A stretch of DNA of 14,067 bases from Verrucomicrobiota bacterium (GCA_019236035.1 JAFAJU010000192.1:1-14067); one strand, 5' to 3'. Numbered from the stretch's first letter, positions 7,001 through 13,474 are shown. The notes: generated by a model not told the origin, from the sequence alone. Numbers and translations: made by a program.

Positions 7001-7880
7001 CGAATTGGCGCGAAAACGCAACGAAATCGTGTTTGCTGACCGTTGCGTGGACCAAGCGCGTCGACTGCAGGAAAATGTCGAGCGGCATGGCTGGGATGGC
7101 GAATGGTACCGCCGCGCCTATTTCGACAACGGCGAACCGCTCGGCTCCCAAAGCAATCTGGAATGCCAGATCGATTCCCTGCCGCAGAGCTGGTCAGTCT
7201 TGAGCGGCGCGGGCAATCCAGAGCGAGCACGGCAGGCGATGCGTGCGGTAGAGGAGCGCCTCGTCCGTTCCGAGGCAAAGCTGATTCAATTGTTAGACCC
7301 ACCGTTCGATCGTTCCGTACCCAGTCCTGGCTACATCCAGGGGTATGTCCCTGGTATTCGGGAGAACGGCGGTCAATACACCCATGCGGCGGTCTGGGTC
7401 GTGATGGCGCGTGCGCTCCTAGGGGATAACGATCGAGCCTGGGAACTGTTTGCGTTGCTAAATCCGATCAATCATGGATCCGACCCGGCCCAAATCAGGA
7501 CCTACAAAGTGGAACCTTATGTCCTGGCAGCAGATGTTTATGCCGTTCCGCCACATACAGGTCGGGGTGGCTGGACCTGGTATACCGGCTCAGCTGGCTG
7601 GATGTATCGGTTGCTGAGTGAAACACTGTTAGGTTTAGGCCTGGAGGGAGATCGATTGCGGTTAACAACCAGGCTCCCGAAACGTTGGGATATGTGCAAA
7701 ATTCATTACCGTTATCGGCAAACGACGTATCACCTCACCATTTCCAGATTCCCCGATCGTTTGCCTAGCTCCGCCCAAGTATCCCTCGACGGAAGAGAAC
7801 TGCCCGATGGAATAGTCCCTTTGGTGGACGATCGCAACGAGCATAGGGTCGAAATGCGATTGCCGACTGCTTCAGCGTAG
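4014..7880 (+). CDS. Free-standing GH94 beta-1,2-glucooligosaccharide phosphorylase module (NdvB/ChvB C-terminal half)
   Basis: A 1288-residue protein matching, end to end, the C-terminal part of cyclic beta-1,2-glucan synthase (NdvB/ChvB/Cgs, about 2,800-2,900 residues). In Brucella Cgs that part acts as a phosphorylase controlling glucan length (family knowledge). First beta-sandwich about 7-270 (VHLLSNGRYHLTISNAGG, SRWRDLAVTRW); helical linker about 280-470 (LWSHGISGDIPIVVMR); second beta-sandwich from about 475 (LFGNGLGGFTPDGREY); catalytic (alpha/alpha)6 barrel about 780-1220. Visible active-site motifs: GFRDQLQDS, HWWHPPTDRG, the general-acid motif CDWNDGMN with aspartates at 965 and 968, and the phosphate-site segment GRGGWTWYTGSAGWMYR at 1183 onward. 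The GT84 synthase, the GH189-like part and all membrane segments are absent, and no signal peptide is seen, so it is probably a soluble cytosolic enzyme. An in-frame TAG at 4008-4010 fixes the N-terminus at or after this ATG; the ribosome binding site is weak. Confidence 0.9.
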   Translation: MRIFDTPNSSVPEVHLLSNGRYHLTISNAGGSYSRWRDLAVTRWREDTTRDCWGAFVYLHDAVTGEFWSAAYQPTLRPAEHYEVIFDGARAEYRQRRGDLEIRAEVCISREDDVELRRVTLTNHSHAQRVIELTSYAEVVLAVPWADAAHPVFSNLFVQTEFMPANQSILCTRRPRSEGEMRPWLFHSMVGEEGATGEISCETDRARFVGRSRTPINPIAMQDVSPLSNTVGSVLDPVVSLRRAFGLAPNQTVCIDFVLGVTESREAAVALAEKFHNARVIDRCFDLARTDLALSELGVTEAELETYARLAGALIYADPARRATASVLLKNRRGQRALWSHGISGDIPIVVMRAADPTKIEIVKQLIQAHSYWRMKALAVDLIILTQKAADSPQTLHDQINRLIASGREAEMLDKPAGIFVRHLEQISEEDRVLLESTARIVVNDESRGLAEQLDSDKKPDQSIPTLTPAQPALRDAPRPLAPREVLFGNGLGGFTPDGREYVVTLQPGQATPVPWVNVIANPSFGTVISESGSAYTWAENSHEFRLTPWNNDPVTDAAGEALYIRDEQSGDFWSPTPSPTRGATPYIIRHGFGYSVFEHAEKGIISELTVYVAMDAPVKFAVLKLRNVSGRLRRISVTGYWEWVLGDLRQRNSLHVQTDVDLKTGALLARNFYNNDFSEWIAFVNVAGSAPTLTGDRKEFLGRNGTMSNPEALKRERLSGKTGVGLDPCGAIQVTLDLADGEEKETRFCLGAGRDLAHAQNLIERYREAGAAQAALEGVWQYWNQTLGTIQVETPDASVNLMTNGWLLYQILSGRLWGRTGFYQSGGAFGFRDQLQDSMALVYAEPTLTREHLLRAAAHQFREGDVEHWWHPPTDRGVRTHTSDDYLWLPFVTCHYVSFVGDVAILDEKVPFLEGRPIKPEEESYYDLPSHSAESGTLYEHCVRAIEHGLRFGAHGLPLMGSCDWNDGMNLVGKEGRGESIWLAFFLYDVLMRFAELARKRNEIVFADRCVDQARRLQENVERHGWDGEWYRRAYFDNGEPLGSQSNLECQIDSLPQSWSVLSGAGNPERARQAMRAVEERLVRSEAKLIQLLDPPFDRSVPSPGYIQGYVPGIRENGGQYTHAAVWVVMARALLGDNDRAWELFALLNPINHGSDPAQIRTYKVEPYVLAADVYAVPPHTGRGGWTWYTGSAGWMYRLLSETLLGLGLEGDRLRLTTRLPKRWDMCKIHYRYRQTTYHLTISRFPDRLPSSAQVSLDGRELPDGIVPLVDDRNEHRVEMRLPTASA

Positions 7881-8242
7881 TCTGGAAGCGCCATGTGCCA
7901 CGGCCTGATGCTGGAGTCGTAGCAGCCACCGCTGAAGAGCTTCACTTTAACCCGGATTCCGAAGTTGGGGAATCGTGCACGTGCTTGTCGTCGTGCACGT
8001 GCTCGATCTGTTGGGCTTCTGCCACCAAAGGAGGGCATGATCCTTGTGTAATGATTTTGTTCCGTCGGTATGACGGCCAGATATCAAGAATTCTCGAGCA
8101 CAAGGACGAGCAGGAGCACGAGCACGATCCTCTAATTTCGGAATCTGGACTTTCCGTGCCAGCTGACGCCGATACGCCGACACAGCGTCGCTTTTTGGTT
8201 GCGGCCCCCGCGCTGCTTCCTTCTGTTCCTCGCGATGGTGCT
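7881..8242. other. Convergent intergenic region, phosphorylase / ferredoxin
   Basis: About 360 bp between converging stop codons. Most of it is the hexamer-rich element copy B (7946-8149). The remaining roughly 90 bp before the ferredoxin stop holds nothing I can name; reading frames on both strands here run through the repeat and lack family signatures. Confidence 0.6.
7946..8149 (+). repeat. Hexamer-rich inverted-repeat element, copy B
   Basis: Same orientation and order of conserved words as copy A: TTTAACCCGGATTCCGAAG at the left end, TGCTCGATCTGT, GATCCTT, TTTTGTTCC, AGAATTCTCGAGCAC, then GAGCAGGAGCACGA, closing with TTCGGAATCTGG. The closing words are the reverse complement of the opening GGATTCCGAA apart from small changes, giving imperfect terminal inverted repeats of roughly 50 bp made largely of GTGCTC/GAGCAC units. 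It lies 66 bp after the phosphorylase stop codon. Copies A and B flank the usp1-phosphorylase pair as direct repeats about 5.1 kb apart. Confidence 0.85.
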
Positions 8243-8512
8243 TCAAAAGGCCACCTGCTCAGCGGCGAGTTTCGTAACTAATGCGCCATCATCGCCGATT
8301 GCTTCCACCGGACAATTTTGCATCGCCTCCTGGCACTGGCTTTTCTCTTCGAGCGTTTGTGGCTGTTTCAGGACGAATGAATGACCGCGCTCTTCATCGC
8401 GCGTGAAATTCATTGGGGCGGTCTGCCGACACAAATCGCAGTCGATGCATTGATCATCCACGTAAAAGCGACCCGGCACGTTTTCCGGATACCTGTTCGC
8501 AAAGTCCGCCAT
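8243..8512 (-). CDS. Single-cluster 4Fe-4S ferredoxin
   Basis: Small electron carrier, 89 residues, soluble. The ATG at 8512-8510 is preceded by TGAGGTGA (8517-8524 on the minus strand), a good ribosome binding site. Cluster ligands are probably Cys22, Cys25 and Cys28 (CIDCDLC) plus Cys67 in NCPVEAI, the arrangement of monocluster bacterial ferredoxins. In many relatives the first motif continues CxxxCP; here the fourth position is Ala32 (RQTAP). Cys60 remains as an extra, probably non-ligand cysteine, as in ferredoxins where it would pair with that missing residue. The opening FANRYPENVPGRFYVDDQC is typical of this subgroup as I remember it. Partner enzymes are not evident; the gene is transcribed away from the histidine kinase gene across 285 bp. 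Confidence 0.93.
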   Translation of the reverse strand: MADFANRYPENVPGRFYVDDQCIDCDLCRQTAPMNFTRDEERGHSFVLKQPQTLEEKSQCQEAMQNCPVEAIGDDGALVTKLAAEQVAF

Positions 8513-8593
8513 AGAATCACCTCATCTCAAGTAAGTTTCGGTCCTTATTCCGGCTCAAAACTACTATTGATTGGTCCCTTCTCACCAACCCAG

Positions 8594-8605
8594 CTTTGGC
8601 CAAAG
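8594..8605. promoter_or_regulatory. Palindrome in the ferredoxin / kinase divergent region, possible operator
   Basis: CTTTGGCCAAAG is a perfect 12-bp palindrome, set within an outer ACCAAC ... GTTGGT pair (from 8584 to 8610). It lies about 80 bp before the ferredoxin start and about 190 bp before the kinase start. Dyads like this often bind dimeric regulators. No matching copy was noticed elsewhere in the window, so this is only a candidate. Confidence 0.35.
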
Positions 8606-8797
8606 TTGGTCTCGTCTTGGCTTGGTCTCTTTTGCAGTTTAGCCATTTTTGGCGCCGGCTGAGCTTGTTTTAATGTTTTCTTGTCCTTAATATTGGTTTG
8701 TTTGGAATGAATGAAACCTGAGGCCTGTGCTGGATCGTCGATTTTAGCTAGGGGCAATTTGGCTGCGGAAAACGCCCTATGACCGGGCAAAGAGGTC

Positions 8798-11053
8798 ATG
8801 GAATCGATGGCACCCAGAAATCAAAGTGAGGCGCTTTCGCCTGACCGGAAGAGCGTAGTTCAGGTCCCAGTTGTTCCATTGGCCGGTTCCGAGATCGCCG
8901 TCTGGGAGTGGGACTTAGCGACAAATCAGGTTTATTTGTCGCGCGAGTTTCGACGCCAGTTGGGCATAGAGGAGGCCGAGATCGCCAACGGGCTGCGGGA
9001 ATTGGAGACCCGGTTGCATCCCGAGGACCGCGAGCGAGTGATGCAAGGTTTACGAGCGTATTTGGTTAACCCCGCGTCATATTACGAAGCGGAGTACAGG
9101 TTGCGGCACATAGACACCACCTATCATTGGATGCTGATGCAGGCCCAACTGGTCCGTGACCCCCGCGGCCAGCCCTGCCGCATCATCGGCTACCAGCTCG
9201 ACGTCTCCCAGCAAAGAGAGGCCAAAGAGGATCAGGCGCGATTGGCCGCGATCGTCGAATCGTCCGAGGATGCCATCATTGGGAAGAGCCTCGAGGGGCT
9301 CGTCACTAGTTGGAACCAGGGCGCCAGCCGCTTGTTTGGTTACACCGCCGAGGAAATGGTCGGCCAATCCGTGTCTCGCATCATCCCACCTGAGCGATCT
9401 GAAGAAGAGGCGGAGATCCTTCTGCGGCTCCGGCGGGGCGAGCGGGTAGAGCGTTACGAAACGGTGCGTCGACACAAAGACGGCCGGATGGTCGACGTTT
9501 CATTGAGTGTCTCGCCGATCCGGGACCGCAGTAGCCATGTCATCGGGGCCTCCAAGATTGCCCGTGACATCACAGACCAGAAAAAGGTCGAGGCGGCGAC
9601 TCGGCAGGCTCACGAGCGGTTACAGGAACAGGCCGCGGTACTTGAGTTGGCGCCGGTGCTGGTGCGTGACATGGAGAGTCGCATTGTCCTCTGGACCAAG
9701 GGGGCCGAGCGGCTCTACGGCTTTTCGAAAGCGGAAGCACTGGGCCGCGTGTCGCACGAGCTGTTTCAGACCCGGTTTGCGGAAGGGAAGGCGCACGTGG
9801 ACGAGATGTTGCGCAGCCTCGGTCAGTGGGAAGGGGAATTGATACATCGCAAAAGCAACGGGGAGCGGCTGGTGATTGCCAGTCAGCAAACTGTCTACCG
9901 CGATTCGACCGGTCGGCCCCTGCACATCTTGGAAGTCAACGCGGACATCACCCAGCGAAAAAGTGCAGAGCAGGGATTGCGGGAAAGCCAGGCCCGGTTT
10001 GCGAGTATCATCGACTCGGCGATGGACGCCATCATCAGCATCGATGAAGCGCAGCTGGTGGTGCTATTTAACAGGGCGGCCGAACGGATGTTCGGCTGCG
10101 CTGCGGCCGAAGCGCTCGGCCAAACATTGGACAGGTTTATTCCAGCGCAGTTGCGATCGGCACACCGCGCTCATGTCCACGCATTCGGAGCCACTGGGGC
10201 GACGAACCGGGCTATGGGCAAGCTTAATGACCTGACGGCCCTTCGGGCCGACGGCCAGGAGTTCCCAATCGAGGCCTCCATTTCTCAGACGCAAGTTGGC
10301 GGGGCGAAACTGTTCACGGTGATTCTGCGGGATCTCACCAAACGAAAAGCGGCAGAAGAGGCATTGAGCCGGTCCGAAGAACAGCTCCGAGCGCTCACGA
10401 CCCGGTTGCAGCAGGCGCGAGAAGAGGAGGCGATGCGCATCGCACGTGAACTGCATGACCAATTAGGTCGCTGCCTGACTGCCATGAAGATGGACGTCGA
10501 CGGGATAGAGCGTGGGCTCGCTGGTGCGGCGGCAGAGGCAGACTTAGGCGCCCTGACCGAAAAAGTGAGAAGGATGAACGAAACGCTCGATGAAACGGTG
10601 TACACGGTGCGTCGTATTGCAGCTGAGCTGCGGCCGGGCGTGTTGGACGACTTGGGCCTGGCGGCTGCCATCGAATGGCAAGCCAGGGATTTCCAAAGGC
10701 GCTCGGGCGTGAGCTGTGTCGTGAGAGCGCCCGAGGAGGACTTACCGCTTAGCCGCGATCAGGCGACAGCGCTGTTCCGCATTTTTCAGGAAAGCTTGAC
10801 CAACGTCGCACGCCACGCAAAGGCGACAAAGGTCTGGGTGAATTTGAGCAAGGAAGAGGCCGCGGTCGTGCTCCAGATCGAGGATGATGGTGTGGGGATA
10901 TCGTCTGCACGATTGGCGGAGCGTCACTCGCTGGGCCTATTGGGTATGCGCGAGCGAGTTGCGGCCTTTGGCGGAGAGATTGAATTTGCGGGGATGCCCG
11001 GCCAGGGCACCGCTGTCGTGGTGCGGATGCCGGTCTCGGGAACAAGCGGATGA
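8798..11053 (+). CDS. Soluble sensor histidine kinase with four PAS domains (NarL-system type)
   Basis: Cytosolic kinase of 751 residues without membrane segments. Four PAS domains: PAS1 about 28-145 (PAS_3-like, with HPEDRERV), PAS2 about 148-268, PAS3 about 272-392 and PAS4 about 395-518. Each ends in the usual D(V/I)(S/T)xxK-like linker. A coiled segment leads to a HisKA_3 dimerisation domain with phospho-acceptor His553 in ARELHDQLG, then HATPase_c with the N-box around Asn669 (ESLTNVARHA), G1 box DDGVGIS (Asp697) and G2 box HSLGLLGMRER. Start: ATG 8798 is near AGAGG (8791-8795), which is close; ATG 8807 (748 residues) has better spacing. The stop overlaps the next start by 4 bp (ATGA), so the kinase and the NarL-type regulator are co-translated partners. 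The signal is unknown. PAS4 carries a His at 456 that aligns by eye with the heme ligand of FixL, but Arg220 of FixL is not matched. Confidence 0.94.
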   Translation: MESMAPRNQSEALSPDRKSVVQVPVVPLAGSEIAVWEWDLATNQVYLSREFRRQLGIEEAEIANGLRELETRLHPEDRERVMQGLRAYLVNPASYYEAEYRLRHIDTTYHWMLMQAQLVRDPRGQPCRIIGYQLDVSQQREAKEDQARLAAIVESSEDAIIGKSLEGLVTSWNQGASRLFGYTAEEMVGQSVSRIIPPERSEEEAEILLRLRRGERVERYETVRRHKDGRMVDVSLSVSPIRDRSSHVIGASKIARDITDQKKVEAATRQAHERLQEQAAVLELAPVLVRDMESRIVLWTKGAERLYGFSKAEALGRVSHELFQTRFAEGKAHVDEMLRSLGQWEGELIHRKSNGERLVIASQQTVYRDSTGRPLHILEVNADITQRKSAEQGLRESQARFASIIDSAMDAIISIDEAQLVVLFNRAAERMFGCAAAEALGQTLDRFIPAQLRSAHRAHVHAFGATGATNRAMGKLNDLTALRADGQEFPIEASISQTQVGGAKLFTVILRDLTKRKAAEEALSRSEEQLRALTTRLQQAREEEAMRIARELHDQLGRCLTAMKMDVDGIERGLAGAAAEADLGALTEKVRRMNETLDETVYTVRRIAAELRPGVLDDLGLAAAIEWQARDFQRRSGVSCVVRAPEEDLPLSRDQATALFRIFQESLTNVARHAKATKVWVNLSKEEAAVVLQIEDDGVGISSARLAERHSLGLLGMRERVAAFGGEIEFAGMPGQGTAVVVRMPVSGTSG

Positions 11054-11673
11054 GAATCTTGATTGTTGACGATCACGCGGTGCTACGGGAGGGCCTGAAG
11101 CGGATCCTGGCCGGCGAATTTAGCAACGCGAGGTTCGGCGAGGCAGCCAATACCACCGAGGCGCTGGCCCAACTGTGGGCGAACGCCTGGGAGCTCGTCC
11201 TCCTCGATGTCTCGATGCGAGGGCGCAGCGGTCTAGACGTGTTGAAGGAGATTCGCGCTTCGTCGTGCAAGGTGCCTGTGCTTGTTTTGAGTGCGCATCC
11301 TGAAGAGCAATACGCGCTGCGTGCGCTTAAAGCTGGTGCTGCGGGCTATCTCACCAAAGAGAGCGTACCCCAAGAGCTTTGCCGTGCGGTACGGAAGGTC
11401 TCCAGCGGAGGCAAGTACATCACGCCGACTTTGGCAGAGCAACTTGCGGCCGAAGTTCAGTCGTCGGACCGGCCAGCACATGAAGCGCTTTCCAACCGCG
11501 AATACCAAGTCATGCTGATGATCGCCGCCGGTAAAGTGCCCAAAGAAATCGGGGACGAACTCTCGTTGAGCGCTAAAACTGTGGGTACCTACCGCACTCG
11601 AGTTCTCGAAAAGATGAAGCTGAAGAATAACGCGGAGATTATGCGCTACGTCGTGGACCGCGGCTTGTCCTAA
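11050..11673 (+). CDS. NarL/FixJ-family response regulator
   Basis: DNA-binding response regulator of 207 residues, partner of the upstream kinase (4-bp ATGA overlap). Receiver domain about 1-120: acidic pocket Asp7-Asp8, phospho-acceptor Asp53 in LLDVSM, switch Ser81 in VLSAH, and Lys103 in YLTKES. LuxR-type helix-turn-helix about 142-205: LSNREYQVMLMIAAGKVPKEIGDELSLSAKTV, recognised by the SxREYxV and KEIxxxLxLSxKTV pattern. All phosphorelay residues are present, so it should be a functional output regulator, but its target sites are not identifiable here. No terminator with a T-run directly follows. Confidence 0.95.
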   Translation: MRILIVDDHAVLREGLKRILAGEFSNARFGEAANTTEALAQLWANAWELVLLDVSMRGRSGLDVLKEIRASSCKVPVLVLSAHPEEQYALRALKAGAAGYLTKESVPQELCRAVRKVSSGGKYITPTLAEQLAAEVQSSDRPAHEALSNREYQVMLMIAAGKVPKEIGDELSLSAKTVGTYRTRVLEKMKLKNNAEIMRYVVDRGLS

Positions 11674-11902
11674 TGGCCTGGCCTCAGATAGCACCGGCCA
11701 AGTGAAGCAGCTTAAGTGTTTCGCCGCGAAGGTCGAGCAATTCGGCAGCTACCCGGAAGATAAGAAATGCTCGGCCGGCGTCGAGTGTACGGTTTTGTAA
11801 GCCAAAAACCTACAAAAGTTTCAGTAACACGGCCATTTTTTCGGCCTTGGGGATCCCTTAGGGTTAGGTCGTCCGCCAAGCCTTCCTCCGGAAAGAAACC
11901 CG
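11674..11902. other. Intergenic region between the two response regulator genes
   Basis: 229 bp. It holds a 7-bp inverted repeat, TTTTGTA (11793-11799) and TACAAAA (11811-11817), and a GGCC-ATTTTTTC-GGCC stem at about 11832-11848, either of which could be regulatory. A short frame starting at a GTG (11702-11800, 32 residues, three cysteines, no ribosome binding site) has gene-like codons but no family I recognise. The gap suggests that the receiver-only gene has its own promoter. Confidence 0.45.
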
Positions 11903-12277
11903 ATGAAAGTATTCATAATTGAGGATGCACCCCAAACCCGTCAAGAATTGGTAGAGCTTTTGGCCACGCTGGAGCGTTTTGAGGTCGTCGGGCAGGCCAG
12001 TTCGGTTCGCGAGGCTCTCACCGGGATTGAGGCCGCGGCGCCCGAAGCCCTGACCCTCGACATTTCGCTACCCGACGGCAGCGGGGTAGAAGTACTCAAG
12101 CACATCCGCAGGCGCGGATGGAAGCTTTCTGTGGTGGTGCTGACCGGCAACCTCTATGAGGCGTTGCAGGTCAAATGCCAGCAGCTTGGGGCCGTGGCGG
12201 TCCTGGACAAGATCAACGGATTGGGTCCCGTGCGCGAAGCGCTCTTGGCCATCAATCCCGCCTCAGAAACGTGTTAA
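11903..12277 (+). CDS. Receiver-only response regulator (CheY-like)
   Basis: A 124-residue protein that is just a receiver domain. Acidic pocket Glu7-Asp8 in IIEDAPQ, phospho-acceptor Asp53 in LTLDISLPDGSG, switch Thr81 in VVLTGN, and Lys103 in VLDKIN are all present, so it should be phosphorylated. It has no output domain, so it must act through protein contact or as a phosphate shuttle or sink. GGAAAG (11890-11895) lies about 7 nt before the ATG. The PocR-AraC gene begins 16 bp after its stop, so the two probably form an operon and may act together. The kinase could be the hybrid-less sensor encoded upstream, but that pairing is inference. Confidence 0.93.
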   Translation: MKVFIIEDAPQTRQELVELLATLERFEVVGQASSVREALTGIEAAAPEALTLDISLPDGSGVEVLKHIRRRGWKLSVVVLTGNLYEALQVKCQQLGAVAVLDKINGLGPVREALLAINPASETC

Positions 12278-12293
12278 ACAAAAGTTCCCCGTT

Positions 12294-13256
12294 ATGAACA
12301 AAGATGCCTACCTCATCCAGCGGCTTGATCGCTCGGACCTTTATAAAGAATTCAAGCATGCCTTCCGTGTCGGCACGGGCTTACCCCTCACGTTGCGCGC
12401 AGTGAATTTTTGGGACTTAGCGCACCGTGGCCAGCCCTACGAGAATCCCTTCTGCGCCTTGATCGCCCAGACTAACCGGGGTTGCGCGGCCTGTCTGGAG
12501 ACCGAACAACGTGCTGTTGATGCTGCCAAGGACCGACCGGCCACGGTCCGCTGCTTTGCTGGCCTGTGCCATACGGCGGTACCAATCAAACTCGGCGACC
12601 GCACTATAGGCTTCTTGCAGACCGGTCAGGTTGCCCTCGAATTGCCTTCACCCGCCGGTTTTGAAGCCATCACTCGCCAGCTCACCGACTGGGGTGTAGC
12701 GGTGGACTTGAGCCGCTTGCAGGCCGCCTACTACCATTCCAGGGTGCTTTCCCCGAACCAGTACTCGGGACTGATTCAGCTGTTAGAAATCTTTGCCCAA
12801 CAACTTTGCCTTGCGGCTAACCAAGTGGTGATACAAGACGCAGAAGCAGAACCGCCGATGATCCGTCGGGCCAAGGCCTATATCGCGGGTCACTACGGTG
12901 ATCCGATCGGTCTTGATGATATTGCGTGCGCGATGCATGTCAGCACTTACTACTTTTGTAAAATGTTCAGAAAAACAACCGGCCTGACGTTCACCGACCA
13001 TCTGGGCCGCATCCGAGTGGAAAAGGCAAAGAATCTGTTGCTGAATCCTCATCTTCGCGTCAGTGAGATTGCCTACACCGTTGGTTTCCAGTCCTTGACG
13101 CATTTTAACCGGCTGTTCCGGCAGTTAACTGGCGAGTCACCTACGCAATTTCGGGATAGGGCCACGAGACGGACCAAAGGGACGGCGAGAAACCTCAGTG
13201 TTCGGAGCTTGGCTCCGGAGGGCCCGGCAGCGGGTGCTCTGCGACTGGCAGCTTGA
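12294..13256 (+). CDS. PocR-domain AraC-family transcription factor
   Basis: One-component regulator of 320 residues. N-terminal PocR sensory domain about 12-178 (SDLYKEFKHAFRVGTGLPL, then NPFCALIAQ). It has the family's cysteine set: Cys54, Cys64, Cys67, Cys87 and Cys92 (GCAACLET and RCFAGLC), which could bind a metal or sense redox. C-terminal AraC/XylS DNA-binding domain about 187-290 has two helix-turn-helix units, the first GLDDIACAMHVSTYYFCKMFR and the second VSEIAYTVGFQSLTHFNRLFRQ, with the family's closing GESPTQFR. I chose the ATG at 12294; the frame is open further upstream, but that part overlaps the receiver gene and reads as an out-of-frame shadow. The ribosome binding site is weak, consistent with coupling to the gene 16 bp upstream. 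Residues 291-320 are an extra, basic-to-hydrophobic tail coded by DNA with a CGGAGC-TTG-GCTCCG hairpin (13203-13217). Ligand unknown. Confidence 0.93.
   Translation: MNKDAYLIQRLDRSDLYKEFKHAFRVGTGLPLTLRAVNFWDLAHRGQPYENPFCALIAQTNRGCAACLETEQRAVDAAKDRPATVRCFAGLCHTAVPIKLGDRTIGFLQTGQVALELPSPAGFEAITRQLTDWGVAVDLSRLQAAYYHSRVLSPNQYSGLIQLLEIFAQQLCLAANQVVIQDAEAEPPMIRRAKAYIAGHYGDPIGLDDIACAMHVSTYYFCKMFRKTTGLTFTDHLGRIRVEKAKNLLLNPHLRVSEIAYTVGFQSLTHFNRLFRQLTGESPTQFRDRATRRTKGTARNLSVRSLAPEGPAAGALRLAA
13203..13217. repeat. Small hairpin within the AraC tail codons
   Basis: CGGAGC-TTG-GCTCCG is a perfect 6-bp stem with a 3-nt loop, located in the last 20 codons of the PocR-AraC gene. It may be a palindromic repeat that has moved into the 3' end of the gene and extended the reading frame, or a structure at the transcript end. 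No T-run follows. Confidence 0.55.
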
Positions 13257-13267
13257 GTGATTCGGCG

Positions 13268-13398
13268 TCATTTGGCCTGCAAAATCAAGATCGGGCAGGC
13301 GCATGGCGAAGGACTTGTTCCCGTCAGAACCAAAAGCTAACCGCGTCAGCCAATTGTAATGGTGTGTCAATATAAGACCGTTACCGGCCAATAAATGT
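13268..13398 (-). pseudogene. Relic of a universal stress protein gene (C-terminal end, frameshifted)
   Basis: Read on the minus strand, codons around 13367-13323 give LTHHYNWLTRLAFGSD, which aligns without gaps to STHNYQWLRHIVEGSD of usp1. After GSD the frame is lost; two bases later it reads EQVLRHAP and, after another one-base shift, CPILILQAK followed by TGA at 13270-13268. With one base restored at each of the two points the end is a textbook UspA C-terminus (GSD-x-EQVLRHAPCPILILQAK). The N-terminal two thirds of the gene is not detectable upstream of about 13398. It lies antisense between the AraC and usp2 genes and is best read as a decayed paralogue; two assembly errors alone would not explain the missing front part. 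Confidence 0.75.
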
Positions 13399-13474
13399 GG
13401 AGACCCGACCTCCATCCAAGCGCAGACTTTATCTTAAAAGTTACAAACCTAGTAAGAAGTCGCAGGAAGTGAAA

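Noticed and set aside
6850..7302. Long antisense frames inside the phosphorylase and kinase genes
   Set aside because: They mirror the codon bias of the sense genes and show no motifs of known families.
7895..8281. Open frames on both strands across copy B and its flank
   Set aside because: They run through the hairpin element, carry repeat-derived residues, lack ribosome binding sites and overlap the ferredoxin end.
8545..8799. 84-codon minus-strand frame between ferredoxin and kinase genes
   Set aside because: It fills a region that must hold divergent promoters, has no ribosome binding site and resembles no protein I recognise.
12156..13256. Longer PocR-AraC protein starting at 12156
   Set aside because: The first 46 codons overlap the receiver gene out of frame and read as Arg/Trp/Ser-rich shadow sequence; PocR homology begins right after the ATG at 12294.
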